Shown here: positions 1 through 9,420 of the stretch, in pieces
Layout: each line of letters opens with the position of its first letter
How positions within the stretch are numbered: position 1 is the stretch's first letter
Position numbers and translations under genes: made by a program
The notes under the pieces: generated by a model
Told to the model about the DNA's origin: nothing
The model's database searches: none
The model's input: only the letters and a program-made list of their open reading frames with translations
Assembly: GCA_943330915.2 (NCBI GenBank)
Contig: CALQJO020000016.1
Span: 1 to 51,705, forward strand
Length of the DNA: 51,705 nucleotides
Direction: 5' to 3'
Origin: Rhodoferax sp. OV413
GTDB taxonomy: Bacteria > Pseudomonadota > Gammaproteobacteria > Pseudomonadales > Pseudohongiellaceae

Positions 1-659
1 AACTCCGACGGCTCAACGCTTTGTGTTGAGGCCATCAGCCCCCAACGCACGCCGAGTTCACGGCCACTATCCAACGTGGCACTGACAATTCTCGCCTCGA
101 TCAATACCTGTTTGACCGGCACATCGATGACCGTCAGCAACTCTTCAATCGCCTGCAAACTGGCGCTGTCATCTCGCATGATCAACGTGTTCGTGCGTTG
201 ATCCACTCTTGCAGAACCGCGTGCGGACAACAATCCAGTCGCGGATTCTGCATTTTCGACGGTTAACAGCGCTAACACAGACTGAGCGTCTGCATAGTTG
301 AGCTGCAGGTAACGCGTCTGCAGGGTTTCCTGTAACTGATGACGAAGTTCTATCTCGGCATCCTGTCGGGCAAGTTGCTCCGCGCTGGCAACCGAGAGCA
401 CGTTACCGCGCAGACGGAAAGCCAACTCGCGCCCCAACAGCACCATGTCCAGCGTTTGCTCAGCCGACAAATGCTCAACATGCACACTAACCACTCCGCC
501 GGTGTCTCCTGACAGCACCAGATTCAGACCCAATTCATCGGCGATGATCTGCAATGCCTCTGCCAAGGGCACATCGACAAAATGGAAAGTGAGCAAACCA
601 TCACCATCCGCCGAGTCAGCCCGGGCACTCAACGCCGTCAGCATCAAGGACAGCCACAA
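1..659 (-). CDS. pilQ: Type IV pilus secretin PilQ, N-terminal part (gene runs off the window)
   Basis: Outer-membrane secretin subunit through which the pilus fibre leaves the cell; only the N-terminal ~220 residues lie here. After a hydrophobic signal sequence ending in SARA, the protein has an STN/N0-type domain (FHFVDVPLAEALQIIADELG) followed by an N1-type domain (TNTLIMRDD, then VIDVPVKQVLIEARIV), both typical of secretins. It lies 25 bases downstream of the pilO-like gene, and the pilMNO context makes PilQ the best name among secretins. The start is uncertain: TTG at 659 has an AGAGG about ten bases upstream, whereas the first in-frame ATG (644) would leave a very short signal peptide. 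The secretin pore domain is outside the window. Confidence 0.85.
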   Translation of the reverse strand, partial: MWLSLMLTALSARADSADGDGLLTFHFVDVPLAEALQIIADELGLNLVLSGDTGGVVSVHVEHLSAEQTLDMVLLGRELAFRLRGNVLSVASAEQLARQDAEIELRHQLQETLQTRYLQLNYADAQSVLALLTVENAESATGLLSARGSARVDQRTNTLIMRDDSASLQAIEELLTVIDVPVKQVLIEARIVSATLDSGRELGVRWGLMASTQSVEPSE

Positions 660-684
660 TATCAGTATGCCTCTGCAGAGACAG

Positions 685-1431
685 TTAATTGTTCGAAACA
701 CGTTGCAGCCGCCCCTCGTTGTCCGTGCGCAGATACACAAGGCTGTTGCCGTTGTCTCTGAGAATGAAGCCTTTTGCCTGACCTCGAGGAGATTGATCAA
801 CAAGCACTGTGCCAGACGTTGATGTTACCCCCGGGGTCGCCAGATCCGGCTGCATCACGAAATCGTCATCAACATACAAGCCTGTCTCAACCTTGATGCT
901 CATGGAGAGCTCGTATCCTGCATGATCAGCCAGCACCTGCAGATTCAGACCCTGCATGCGTGCGTGATAAATGGTCTGGCGGATTTCTGACCAGAACTCC
1001 ACCAGCGCACTCATTGAAAGATGCGCGCTGATGTCAATGGCCAAAGCGCCATCGACGTCAACCGCACCGGGACGAATGTACTGAAGACGCACATGATTTG
1101 ACCGGGCAATTGCGCGAATCAGGTCAAGCAGATAACTGAGTTCCGGTTTACGGCTATCAACGTGCTCTACAATATCTGCACCAAAACTCTGTCGCCACAG
1201 CGACAATTGTCTGGTGTTGAGCTCTTGAATCGAAAATTCGATATCCTGCAGTTGCACCACCGACTCGGCGAATGCCAACTCCCTGTCCCTTGGCAACCAC
1301 TTCATCAGGGAGTACCAAAGCAACAGCACTGACAGCAGATTGATCACCAAAAAAACCACGATCAGCAGTATCCGCTCAGACCGACCCAATCGGCCAATTC
1401 GGGAAAAAACTGTGTGATTACCGATCTGCAT
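685..1431 (-). CDS. pilO: PilO-like alignment subcomplex protein with extra C-terminal tail
   Basis: Inner-membrane protein that pairs with PilN in the periplasm to link the pilus motor to the secretin. The 248-residue protein has a cytoplasmic N-terminus, one membrane helix at about residues 20-43, a coiled-coil-like stretch (45-80) and a ferredoxin-like periplasmic region. It is longer than the usual ~207 residues. The last ~45 residues (from GTVLVDQSP to the end) could stand for part of PilP, because no pilP gene lies between this gene and pilQ. It overlaps the end of pilN by 14 bases, as in a co-translated operon. Sequence conservation is weak, so the name rests on topology and position. 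Confidence 0.7.
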   Translation of the reverse strand: MQIGNHTVFSRIGRLGRSERILLIVVFLVINLLSVLLLWYSLMKWLPRDRELAFAESVVQLQDIEFSIQELNTRQLSLWRQSFGADIVEHVDSRKPELSYLLDLIRAIARSNHVRLQYIRPGAVDVDGALAIDISAHLSMSALVEFWSEIRQTIYHARMQGLNLQVLADHAGYELSMSIKVETGLYVDDDFVMQPDLATPGVTSTSGTVLVDQSPRGQAKGFILRDNGNSLVYLRTDNEGRLQRVSNN

Positions 1432-1954
1432 GGTGCCCGTCCGCGACTGATGACACCTGTTTCGAAATCACAAACTGGTACTTACCGTTTGTGGCCAGCT
1501 CAATCTGGTGGTCTTCCTGTTGTGCCAGAGCCTGATGTTTTAGATACCGGAGGGTGCTGGCATCATCAGACTCTCCCGATAGTTGCAGTTGCTGGCCAGT
1601 CCACTGCACCTTGCTTATTCTTACCGCATTATCCAGCCCTGCCCATTCTTGCATCCGCGCCTGCCAAGCGGCATTTTGTTGCCAATACGTGTGTCGCGCC
1701 TGCTGCCTCTGATTAATTGCCAGGCGCGTCTCATAAGACTGCTGCATAAATTGCTGCAGGGCCGCAGCGCTCAACAATTGCTGCTGTAATTGCGTCATGC
1801 GCTGCTCTGCCAGTCGCTGCTCCGTAAAAAACGCCTTCAGGATGAGAATCACAGCGAAGGCAGTTAAGGCTAGTATCACTGTCAGCACTTGTAAGGTCCG
1901 GCGCAGCCGTTGGCTATACAAAGTCTGCCGCCATGGCAATAAGTTCATTGACAT
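1418..1954 (-). CDS. pilN: Type IV pilus assembly protein PilN
   Basis: Inner-membrane alignment protein. The start at 1954 gives a 178-residue protein beginning MSMNLLPWR; the short cytoplasmic NLLPWR motif is the segment that docks into PilM in this family. A membrane helix follows at about residues 21-42, then a Gln-rich coiled coil (45-105) and a small periplasmic domain. The start overlaps the end of pilM by ten bases, and a GGAG lies eight bases upstream inside pilM. An ATG at 1948 is a possible alternative. With pilM and pilO it forms the conserved pilus alignment operon. Confidence 0.85.
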   Translation of the reverse strand: MSMNLLPWRQTLYSQRLRRTLQVLTVILALTAFAVILILKAFFTEQRLAEQRMTQLQQQLLSAAALQQFMQQSYETRLAINQRQQARHTYWQQNAAWQARMQEWAGLDNAVRISKVQWTGQQLQLSGESDDASTLRYLKHQALAQQEDHQIELATNGKYQFVISKQVSSVADGHHADR

Positions 1955-2916
1955 GTCATCGGCTCCTGCATAGCCAGTGCAATTGCGGGCGCCAGTATTG
2001 TCGGGGGTAACGATTTCGAATGCAGACAAGCGTTATCAATGGGCCAGTCTGTAAACGGGTCTATGCTTTGCGGGTTGAAGCCAAAGAACTGTCTGATCAA
2101 CTCACTCAGGCCGGACGTTGCCGCTCTTCCACCATACAGCAGAACCCGCGCCGGCTGAGTGAGCATCTCTGACATTCGATACTGCTGCAGGGCTCTGCGC
2201 ATGATGAGCAGAAACCCCGAGCAATCAGCCTGCATCTGTCCGCCCGACAGCGGGTAACTACGCACGTATCCTGGGATGCCAGCAGTCATGGCACAAAGGC
2301 GAACGGAACTGAAACCGGCATCAATGTAGAGATGAAGGGAGTTGTCAGCGTCAAGCAGGTGAGCCATCTGATTCTCTCCTGCCCGCGGGGAGCTGGCCGC
2401 GGCCAGCACCATCACATCGATGGCAACCTGCACAGGCATACGGCGAACAGCGCGCAATGGCTGCAAACAGTCCTGCATCAGGGCGTCAGTACAAACTGCA
2501 GTCAGCCACACCCTGGTGAGCTGATGTCCTGTGTCAGAATCCCCGTCTGCCGGGGTCACCGGGCAATAGTCCATAAACAGACCTTGCTGGTCTTCCTGCG
2601 GCAAGTGCTTTTCAATATCCAATCTAAGGGCCAGATCAACCTGGTGCAAATCGAGGGTCGCCGGGAGTTTAGTTTTTCGGAACATCACACCTGCGCAGTG
2701 AATGGCCAGAACTATTCTGGGCTGACTCAGCCGCAACCAGCATGGCAACGAACCCAGCATGCTGCCTAGCGTTTTGCCAGGATTGTCAGCCACCGGCTCG
2801 CTCTTGGCGCACAGCAGCAGCCAGCGATGCTGACGTCGACGCAGCACTGCAAGTTTGATCGCATAGCTTCCTATATCAATTCCGATAACGGGTGTTCTGC
2901 AGCCTGACATCGCCAT
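1945..2916 (-). CDS. pilM: Type IV pilus assembly ATPase-fold protein PilM
   Basis: Cytoplasmic actin/FtsA-fold protein that binds the N-terminal peptide of PilN. The N-terminal phosphate-binding motif VIGIDIGSYAIKLAVL is clear, and LYIDAGFSSVRLCAM forms the second nucleotide-binding loop near residue 200; LLYGGRA lies near residue 265. At 323 residues it is shorter than the usual ~350. It is the first gene of the leftward pil operon and diverges from the penicillin-binding protein gene at 3101, the same arrangement as in Pseudomonas. A purine-rich AGGGAAGGG lies just before the ATG. Confidence 0.88.
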   Translation of the reverse strand: MAMSGCRTPVIGIDIGSYAIKLAVLRRRQHRWLLLCAKSEPVADNPGKTLGSMLGSLPCWLRLSQPRIVLAIHCAGVMFRKTKLPATLDLHQVDLALRLDIEKHLPQEDQQGLFMDYCPVTPADGDSDTGHQLTRVWLTAVCTDALMQDCLQPLRAVRRMPVQVAIDVMVLAAASSPRAGENQMAHLLDADNSLHLYIDAGFSSVRLCAMTAGIPGYVRSYPLSGGQMQADCSGFLLIMRRALQQYRMSEMLTQPARVLLYGGRAATSGLSELIRQFFGFNPQSIDPFTDWPIDNACLHSKSLPPTILAPAIALAMQEPMTCQ

Positions 2917-3002
2917 GCCCTTCCCTGGTCATGTCTGAGGTAATGATGGTTACACAACTGATTTGTAGTCCATACAGCACTCTCCTGCCGGAATATTTTC
3001 TG

Positions 3003-3031
3003 GGGCAATCCATCAAAATGAGGGCTATAAT
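3003..3031 (+). promoter_or_regulatory. Possible sigma-70 promoter for the PBP1A gene
   Basis: A perfect TATAAT at 3026-3031 lies 70 bases before the gene start in the pilM/PBP1A divergent region. The hexamer 17 bases upstream (GGGCAA) matches the -35 consensus poorly, so this is only a candidate. Confidence 0.35.
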
Positions 3032-3100
3032 CATGCACTTGGAAAGACACGCCGGAGTTGGCGGTCTACTGTAAACAACTGGTCGTCGCCGCAGGACTGC

Positions 3101-5416
3101 ATGCTCATGACGAAAACCATAAAATTCATGTTCTGGTTCGGCATCTTCTGCCTGAGCGGGATATTGATGGTGGCATCAGCCGCCTACCTTTACCTGTCCC
3201 CGCAATTGCCCTCCGCCGAGACCTACCGGCAGGTGCAGCTGGAGACGCCGCTGCGCATTCTGACCGCGGATTTGCGACTTATAGAAGAGATTGGCGTACG
3301 CCGAGATCCGATCAGCTACGAGGAAATTCCTCCGATGATGGTCAACGCCGTTATCGCCAGTGAAGATGCGCGCTTTTACTCTCACCCCGGCGTTGATTTC
3401 CGGGGCCTGGTGCGTGGCTTTTACGGATTTGTCCGCGGCGTTAACCTGGGCGGTGGCAGCACCATCACCATGCAGCTCGCCAACAATATTTCGTTCGACA
3501 GCGATAGCGTGTACGCGCGCAAACTCAAGGAGATACCGTTTGCGCTCAGGCTGCAGCAAGAACTTACCAAAGAAGAAATTCTCACGCTTTATCTGAATCT
3601 TGTGTTTTTTGGACAAGGCGCTGAAGGCATCAGCTCAGCAGCGGCGGTTTACTACGGCAAAACAGTTAACCAAATGACCATCGGTGAGATGGCGACCATG
3701 GTGTCTCTGTTGCCATGCCCTTCGGTCTGCAATCCGATCACCGATCCCGAACGCGCGCGGGTTCGACGAGATGTGGTAATCAACAAAATGCTGGCACAAG
3801 GCATGATCACGCATGAGCAACATGCACAGAGCCTGGTGGAGCCGATTAACGCCAGCCGTCACTTGCGCACCATTGAAGTCAATGCCCCCTACGTGGCTGA
3901 AATGGTCAGGCAGCAGTTATATGCCCAGTATGGTGAAGATATCTATCGCCTTGGCATTGAAGTCATCACCTCTATTGACAGCCGGCTGCAAAATGCTGCG
4001 ACATCAGCATTGACGAATGGTCTTGAAAACTATTACGACCGGCGCCACGGATATCGGGGGCCGGAGGCCAGATTGCCAACGTCGGGTGATGACCGGCACG
4101 AACGTTGGTTGAGCGAACTGGCCGTCAGGCCAGATTACGGAAACCATGTTCCCGGCGTCGTTAGCACTGTCAATGATCGTTCCATCGATGTGATGTTACG
4201 AGACGGCTCGACCGTGACCGTCAACTGGTCTGGACTGGAATGGGCCAGACCTTTTATAACGCGCGATAATGCGTGGCCGGTGCCCACACAGGCCTCTGAG
4301 GTTGCGCGCACCGGAGATGTTGTGCGGCTGCGCATAAGTAGCACCGGGGAATGGCAACTTGGGCAAGTACCGGAACTGCAAGGTGCCATCGTTTCAGTCT
4401 CTCCGGACAATGGCGACATCCTGGCTCTGGTGGGCGGATACGACTTTCGCTTCAGCCAGGTAAACCGGGCGATCGCCTCACGGCCGCCAGGTTCGGGCTT
4501 CAAACCTTTCTTATATGGTACTGCGCTTGAAAGCGGATTTACCGCCGCATCGCTGATCAACGATGCACCGTTTTCACGCGGCGACTACCGTCCTCAAAAT
4601 TACGAGCGCAATTTTGTCGGACCCATCACCTTGCGTAACGCCATCAAAGATTCCAGGAACGTGCCAGCCGTGCGCCTGTTTGATCAGCTGGGCTGGGAAA
4701 AGGTGTTTGATTTTGCAGGCCGGTTTGGATTTCGTACCGAGAACTTTCCGCGCAATGACCTGACCATTGCCTTGGGTAGCCAGGACGTACAACCTCTCGA
4801 AATGGCCAGTGCCTACGCCATGATTGCGAATGGCGGCCAACGGATCCAGCCCACGCTGATCAAAAAAATTAAAACGGTGCAGGGTGTGGTTTTTGAAGCA
4901 CAAACGCCCGCGCCTGCAACAGTGACCGATCCCCGCGTCGCCTACATACTCAACACCATGCTGCGCAGTGTGGTTGAGGCCGGCAGTGGCCGACGTATCG
5001 CACGGGAAATTGATCGACGCGATCTGATGGGGAAAACCGGAACCACCAACGGACCGGCGGAACTGTGGTTTACCGGTTTTAATCGCGATATCTCCACCAG
5101 CGTGTTTGTCGGCTTTGATACCCCTGAAGCGCTGGGCGAATCCGAGCAGGGCGCCACGGTTGCTGTCCCTATCTGGATCGACTATATGAAACAGGCACTT
5201 GAAGGACGACCCGAAAACACAATGAGTCGCCCGGACGGATTGGTCGACCGCCTGATCGACCGAGAATCCGGCGAAATCGCCAGACCAGGGCAGGCTGATA
5301 CCATGTTTGAAGTGTTTATGGCCGAGTCAGCGCCTGCAGAATTTCGCAACCAGCAACAACCGCGAACCCCGGATCGGGATAATCAGAACACACTCTCTAC
5401 CGAGATCATATTCTGA
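3101..5416 (+). CDS. mrcA: Penicillin-binding protein 1A (bifunctional peptidoglycan synthase)
   Basis: Class A PBP that polymerises lipid II into glycan strands and cross-links them in the periplasm. One N-terminal membrane anchor (residues ~7-30) is followed by a GT51 transglycosylase domain with the catalytic glutamate in ASEDARFYSHPGVD and the GGSTITMQLANN motif. An OB-like insert comes next, then the transpeptidase domain with the active serine in PGSGFKPF (SxxK), SRN, and KTGTT. At 771 residues it is slightly short for the family. ATG 3107 is an alternative start better placed behind AGGA. It is divergent from pilM and ends in the terminator shared with rpmE. Confidence 0.95.
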   Translation: MLMTKTIKFMFWFGIFCLSGILMVASAAYLYLSPQLPSAETYRQVQLETPLRILTADLRLIEEIGVRRDPISYEEIPPMMVNAVIASEDARFYSHPGVDFRGLVRGFYGFVRGVNLGGGSTITMQLANNISFDSDSVYARKLKEIPFALRLQQELTKEEILTLYLNLVFFGQGAEGISSAAAVYYGKTVNQMTIGEMATMVSLLPCPSVCNPITDPERARVRRDVVINKMLAQGMITHEQHAQSLVEPINASRHLRTIEVNAPYVAEMVRQQLYAQYGEDIYRLGIEVITSIDSRLQNAATSALTNGLENYYDRRHGYRGPEARLPTSGDDRHERWLSELAVRPDYGNHVPGVVSTVNDRSIDVMLRDGSTVTVNWSGLEWARPFITRDNAWPVPTQASEVARTGDVVRLRISSTGEWQLGQVPELQGAIVSVSPDNGDILALVGGYDFRFSQVNRAIASRPPGSGFKPFLYGTALESGFTAASLINDAPFSRGDYRPQNYERNFVGPITLRNAIKDSRNVPAVRLFDQLGWEKVFDFAGRFGFRTENFPRNDLTIALGSQDVQPLEMASAYAMIANGGQRIQPTLIKKIKTVQGVVFEAQTPAPATVTDPRVAYILNTMLRSVVEAGSGRRIAREIDRRDLMGKTGTTNGPAELWFTGFNRDISTSVFVGFDTPEALGESEQGATVAVPIWIDYMKQALEGRPENTMSRPDGLVDRLIDRESGEIARPGQADTMFEVFMAESAPAEFRNQQQPRTPDRDNQNTLSTEIIF

Positions 5417-5431
5417 AAAAGTTTCGCCCAT

Positions 5432-5461
5432 AAAAAAGCCCCGATTTCCGGGGCTCTTTTT
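5432..5461. terminator. Bidirectional Rho-independent terminator between mrcA and rpmE
   Basis: A 7-bp stem (AGCCCCG with CGGGGCT) closes a five-base loop. It is preceded by an A-run and followed by CTTTTT, so it works for the rightward mrcA transcript and, read on the other strand, for leftward rpmE. Confidence 0.9.
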
Positions 5462-5483
5462 AGCAGGTCAGGGCACTGACAAC

Positions 5484-5696
5484 TTACTTGACTATGCGGC
5501 TACCAAAACGCTTGTTGAAGCGATCAATACGGCCGGCGCTGTCCAGTATCTTCTGTTTGCCCGTGTAAAAAGGGTGGCAAGCTGCACAGACATCGACCAA
5601 CATGTCGCGGCCCAGCGTAGAACGGGTGTTGATAACGTTGCCACAACTGCAGGTAGCTTTGATTGCAACATAATTGGGATGAATATCAGCTTTCAT
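5484..5696 (-). CDS. rpmE: 50S ribosomal protein L31
   Basis: Large-subunit protein forming part of the inter-subunit bridge. It is 70 residues, beginning [10 protein letters not shown], with the zinc-type Cys pattern C-x-C near residues 16-18 and C-x-x-C at CAACHPF, and ending [11 protein letters not shown]. It is therefore the zinc-binding form rather than the Cys-free paralogue. The start at 5696 matches the family length. It converges on mrcA across a shared terminator; its own promoter lies in 5697-5866, where nothing else is visible. Confidence 0.97.
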   Translation of the reverse strand: MKADIHPNYVAIKATCSCGNVINTRSTLGRDMLVDVCAACHPFYTGKQKILDSAGRIDRFNKRFGSRIVK

Positions 5697-5866
5697 GGTA
5701 TGTCCTCGTAAATTAATGGTATCGCCGCGCGCCACCAACTAAAATCTGACGCGCACCATACCTGAGCAAGTACCACATCGCAGACAATCCCGAATTGGAT
5801 TGGCCATTTGTGGCTATTCAGAAAAGGGCGCCATTGTAACAGACAATAACGACTAAGCAAGAGAGC

Positions 5867-6187
5867 TTAACTGGACTGGTTTACCTGCGCGCGGATGCGC
5901 TCATGGTTACGCACCGTTTCCCGCATAATCTGCGCCAGAATATCTGTCAGCAGCTCCGGGTTCAGCTGATGAGCCTCACACAATTTGCGGATGCTGGAGA
6001 GCTTTTCCTCTTCCCGCTTGGGATCAACTGAGTTCAGACCTGCGCTCGCCTTGAGCTCACCTACTTTTTGAGTCAGCGCAAAACGATTTGCCAACAGCAG
6101 CACCAAGGCATGGTCAAGGCGGTCAATCTGCTGCCGCAACGAGAGTAATTCTTTCAAAACCTCGGACTGGGCATTGTTGCTGTTCAA
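5867..6187 (-). CDS. Chorismate mutase, AroQ type
   Basis: Converts chorismate to prephenate for phenylalanine and tyrosine synthesis. It is a small all-helical protein; the first long helix (LLSLRQQIDRLDHALVLLLANRF) carries the usual arginines, followed by KVGELKA and PKREEEKLSSI, which match the AroQ fold. I choose TTG at 6187 because AGGAG lies five bases upstream, giving 106 residues. A GTG at 6220 in frame is possible but has no such site. It stands alone, without a fused dehydratase or dehydrogenase, and is divergent from priA. Confidence 0.85.
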   Translation of the reverse strand: MNSNNAQSEVLKELLSLRQQIDRLDHALVLLLANRFALTQKVGELKASAGLNSVDPKREEEKLSSIRKLCEAHQLNPELLTDILAQIMRETVRNHERIRAQVNQSS

Positions 6188-6356
6188 GATAGCTCCTGTT
6201 GTTCGCGCAAGATCAGCCACCGCTGAACGGTGGTTGTTTGACCGGGAGTATAATGGAAGCCTCGCCCGGCTAAAACCAGTTATAATCGCCGGCCATCAAA
6301 TGACATCCGGCCGGAACCGCACTGACCCATGCTTGTTGACCTGCGCCTGTTTATTC

Positions 6357-8423
6357 ATGTCTGACTCAAATTCTGCCATGCCGGATTCGCTCGCCATCGT
6401 CCGGGTTGCGGTTCCTACGCCTTTGCGTCGCAGCTTCGATTATCTGTTGCCTGCAGCACTGGCCTCAGAACAACCCGGCATTCAACCCGGCATCCGTGTG
6501 CTTGTGCCCTTTGGCAACAGAGAGCTGACTGCGGTTGTACTGCAACTGGACTCAAAGTCCGAATTGCAGACTGACAAACTTAAAGCAGTCATCAGTATTC
6601 TGGACAGTGAACCGCTGATTCCCGCGCACCTGCTCAGTCTTTGGGTGTGGGCGGCAAAATACTATCAGCACCCTGTTGGTGATGCGCTGCACTCGCTTAT
6701 GCCGGCGAGTCTGCGTGGCACTGCATCAGCCAAAATCAAAATTCACGCCATCGACAGCCAACAATCGCAAACCAGACACACCTATCCGGCTGAGCAACAA
6801 CAAGTGCTTAACTCTGCACAACAAGCTGCTTGCGACCAGATTACCGGGGCCCTTGGTCGATACCAGGGTTTTTTGCTCGACGGGGTCACCGGCAGCGGCA
6901 AAACAGAAGTCTATCTGCAAGCGATTGCCAGGGCGCGAGCGCTTGGTAAACAGGCCTTGGTGCTGGTGCCGGAAATCAGCCTGACACCTCAGACACTGGC
7001 CCGGTTTCAGCAGCGTTTTGATGAACCCATTGCAGTCCTGCATTCCGGTTTAACAGCAAGGCAGCGTTTAAATGCGTGGTTGGCCGCCTCGTCAGCACAG
7101 GCTGGCATTATTATCGGGACGCGGTCTGCCGTCTTTACACCCATGTTGGCACCGGGCCTTATCATTGTTGACGAAGAGCACGATGGCTCCTTCAAGCAAC
7201 AGGATGGCTTCCGTTATTCAGCACGAGATCTGGCCGTGATGCGCGCATCGGCAGAACAGATCCCGATTGTGCTGGGCTCTGCAACGCCCAGCCTTGAGAG
7301 CCTGCACAATGCCTCGTCTGGACGCTATAGCCGATTGCAACTGCCTGAGCGAGCCGGCGTGGCAAACAAACCAGCCTTTGTGCTGGTTGATACCCTCACC
7401 CAAAACATGCAACAAGGATTTTCTGCGCTGTTACTGGATCACATCCAACGGCACACCCGTGATGGCAATCAAGTATTGGTGTTTATCAATCGTCGTGGTT
7501 TTGCTCCCCTACAGCAGTGTGGCGATTGTGGCTGGACTGCCGAGTGCACGTTCTGCGACGCACGTCTGACCATCCACAAAAATCCTCCACATCTGTGCTG
7601 TCACCACTGCGAACGGCGGCATCCGATTTTTCGTCACTGCCCTGATTGTGGCGGCAAATCCATGCAAGCGGTCGGTGTCGGCACTGAACGCAGTGAAGCC
7701 TTCCTGAAACAATGTTTTCCGGCCACGGATGTCATCCGCATTGATCGCGATGTGACTCGTAAAAAAGATGAACTGGAACGTTTGTTAGCCAAAGTTCAAC
7801 ATGGTGGCCCCTGCATCCTGGTGGGCACACAAATGCTGGCCAAAGGACATCACTTCCCAGATGTGACATTGGTCGCCGTACTTGAAGCTGATAGTGGATT
7901 GTTCAGCGCAGACTTCCGCGGCCAGGAATTTATGGCTCAATTGCTGACACAGGTCGCCGGCAGGGCCGGGCGCGCTGACAAGCCTGGCGAGGTGTTAATT
8001 CAAACTCGGCATGCAACGCATCAAAGCCTACAGCTACTTATTAACCGTGGGTATCATGCGCTGGCCGATCAATTGATGCTGGAACGGCAAAGTACCAGCA
8101 TGCCGCCCTTTACCTCTCTGGCCTGTTTGCGTGCCGAAGCCATCAACAGTCAGGCGCCGATGGAATTTCTGATGAAAGCGCGGACATTGATTGAACAACT
8201 CTGTGCCTCACAATTTCCGCATCAGGCCATCATGATCAACGGCCCGTTGCCTGCACCCATGGAAAAGCGTGCCAATCGTTTCCGCCAGCAATTACTTGTC
8301 CGCGCCCATCAACGGCAAGACCTGCAGCAATTGCTGGGCACCCTGTGTCTGCAACTGGAAGGCCTGAGCAGTCAAAGACTCGTGCGCTGGTCAGTGGATG
8401 TTGACCCACAGGATATGATGTAA
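6357..8423 (+). CDS. priA: Primosomal protein N' (replication restart helicase PriA)
   Basis: 3'-5' DNA helicase that reloads the replisome at stalled forks. The N-terminal 3'-DNA-binding domain (VAVPTPLRRSFDYLLP) is followed by helicase lobe 1 with Walker A GVTGSGKTEVYLQ and Walker B IIVDEEHDGSFKQQ. A Cys-rich zinc insertion follows (CGDCGWTAECTFC and later CCHHCE, HCPDCGG), then lobe 2 with VAGRAGR. The start is ATG 6357, giving 688 residues, a little below the usual ~730; ATG 6378 is an alternative. Two TATAAT boxes (6249 and 6281) lie upstream. In Pseudomonas argS follows priA, but here the SPOR gene follows directly. Confidence 0.96.
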   Translation: MSDSNSAMPDSLAIVRVAVPTPLRRSFDYLLPAALASEQPGIQPGIRVLVPFGNRELTAVVLQLDSKSELQTDKLKAVISILDSEPLIPAHLLSLWVWAAKYYQHPVGDALHSLMPASLRGTASAKIKIHAIDSQQSQTRHTYPAEQQQVLNSAQQAACDQITGALGRYQGFLLDGVTGSGKTEVYLQAIARARALGKQALVLVPEISLTPQTLARFQQRFDEPIAVLHSGLTARQRLNAWLAASSAQAGIIIGTRSAVFTPMLAPGLIIVDEEHDGSFKQQDGFRYSARDLAVMRASAEQIPIVLGSATPSLESLHNASSGRYSRLQLPERAGVANKPAFVLVDTLTQNMQQGFSALLLDHIQRHTRDGNQVLVFINRRGFAPLQQCGDCGWTAECTFCDARLTIHKNPPHLCCHHCERRHPIFRHCPDCGGKSMQAVGVGTERSEAFLKQCFPATDVIRIDRDVTRKKDELERLLAKVQHGGPCILVGTQMLAKGHHFPDVTLVAVLEADSGLFSADFRGQEFMAQLLTQVAGRAGRADKPGEVLIQTRHATHQSLQLLINRGYHALADQLMLERQSTSMPPFTSLACLRAEAINSQAPMEFLMKARTLIEQLCASQFPHQAIMINGPLPAPMEKRANRFRQQLLVRAHQRQDLQQLLGTLCLQLEGLSSQRLVRWSVDVDPQDMM

Positions 8424-8489
8424 AGCCCGGATGCGTGTATTATCTGCACCCTTGACTGAGCAACAGCCTTTTTGAGGATAGACCGCCAG

Positions 8490-9350
8490 ATGGAACAGGA
8501 TTTCGCAAAAAGACGCACCCGCACACCACTGGCTGAACCTTCCGCGGTAGCACAGCCATCCAGCCTCGGATTACTGTTGACGGGGTTGGTTACCGGAATT
8601 GCCGTCGGGTTGTTTATCGCACTGATGGTTTACCTCTCAGGGGCATTGCCACCAGCACCCGGTCATGTTGTTGCGCCGGACAGTCGCGAGATCGAAACAC
8701 CCGACATTGCAAGCGCTGACAGCGAAGGCGGACTGACCCAAGAGCAACAACGGGAAGCTCAACGTCTGCAACTGGAGTTTTATCAGGAGCTACCTAATTA
8801 CGAAGTGGTAGTCAATGTGACACCCGTTGAAGGGGCAGTATTGCGCACTCCCGCGGTTGCGGTCGCCACCACTGACAGTAGTCCCCTGGTTGAGACTGAC
8901 ACCGTTGTTGAAAACAGTGCTGTAGTGACGGATGGCACCAGAGCGGAAAGCCTAGCTACTGACAACACCGAGACGCAGACAGCGGCGGCCATCCCCGTTG
9001 ATGTGACAGATCCGGTCTCTGCTGCTTTGCTTGAAATCAGCAACAGGTCTCCCGTGGTCCCTGCTGCTCCTGCGCAAGCAACGGCGCCAGCATCGACCGA
9101 GGCTGACATCAGCCCTTCCTTTATGCTGCAAGCTGGCGCCTTTCAACAGCAGGCCACAGCCAATACTCAACTGAACAGATTGTTGGGGCTTGGGCTCAAT
9201 GCCCGCATCCGCGAGGAAACCTTGCCCGGCCGTATACTTTACCTGGTGCAGGCAGGGCCTTATGACTCTCGTGATGACATGTTGCAGGCCGAACGCGTGT
9301 TACGCAGCAACAGCATCGACAGTATGAGAATAACCCTGAGCCAACCTTGA
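8490..9350 (+). CDS. SPOR-domain membrane protein, FtsN-like
   Basis: Single-pass inner-membrane protein that probably binds denuded septal peptidoglycan. A basic cytoplasmic N-terminus (KRRTRTPL) is followed by one membrane helix (~residues 28-50), then a long Ala/Thr/Val-rich periplasmic linker. A C-terminal SPOR domain of about 75 residues runs from [15 protein letters not shown] through [17 protein letters not shown] 8490 has AGGA eleven bases upstream. Its place just before hslVU matches the Pseudomonas FtsN-like SPOR gene. Whether it is essential for division, as E. coli FtsN is, cannot be read from the sequence. Confidence 0.88.
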   Translation: MEQDFAKRRTRTPLAEPSAVAQPSSLGLLLTGLVTGIAVGLFIALMVYLSGALPPAPGHVVAPDSREIETPDIASADSEGGLTQEQQREAQRLQLEFYQELPNYEVVVNVTPVEGAVLRTPAVAVATTDSSPLVETDTVVENSAVVTDGTRAESLATDNTETQTAAAIPVDVTDPVSAALLEISNRSPVVPAAPAQATAPASTEADISPSFMLQAGAFQQQATANTQLNRLLGLGLNARIREETLPGRILYLVQAGPYDSRDDMLQAERVLRSNSIDSMRITLSQP

Positions 9351-9420
9351 ACACAGGCTGGCAGTCCCAATATTCCTGAGAGCAGATATATCAGTCCCAC
9401 ATTTTCCAAGGAGAAGCGCG

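Noticed and set aside
6287-6315. CCGGCC-n-GGCCGG inverted repeat in the priA leader
   Set aside because: Short stem with a long loop in GC-rich DNA; expected by chance and not near a known riboswitch pattern.
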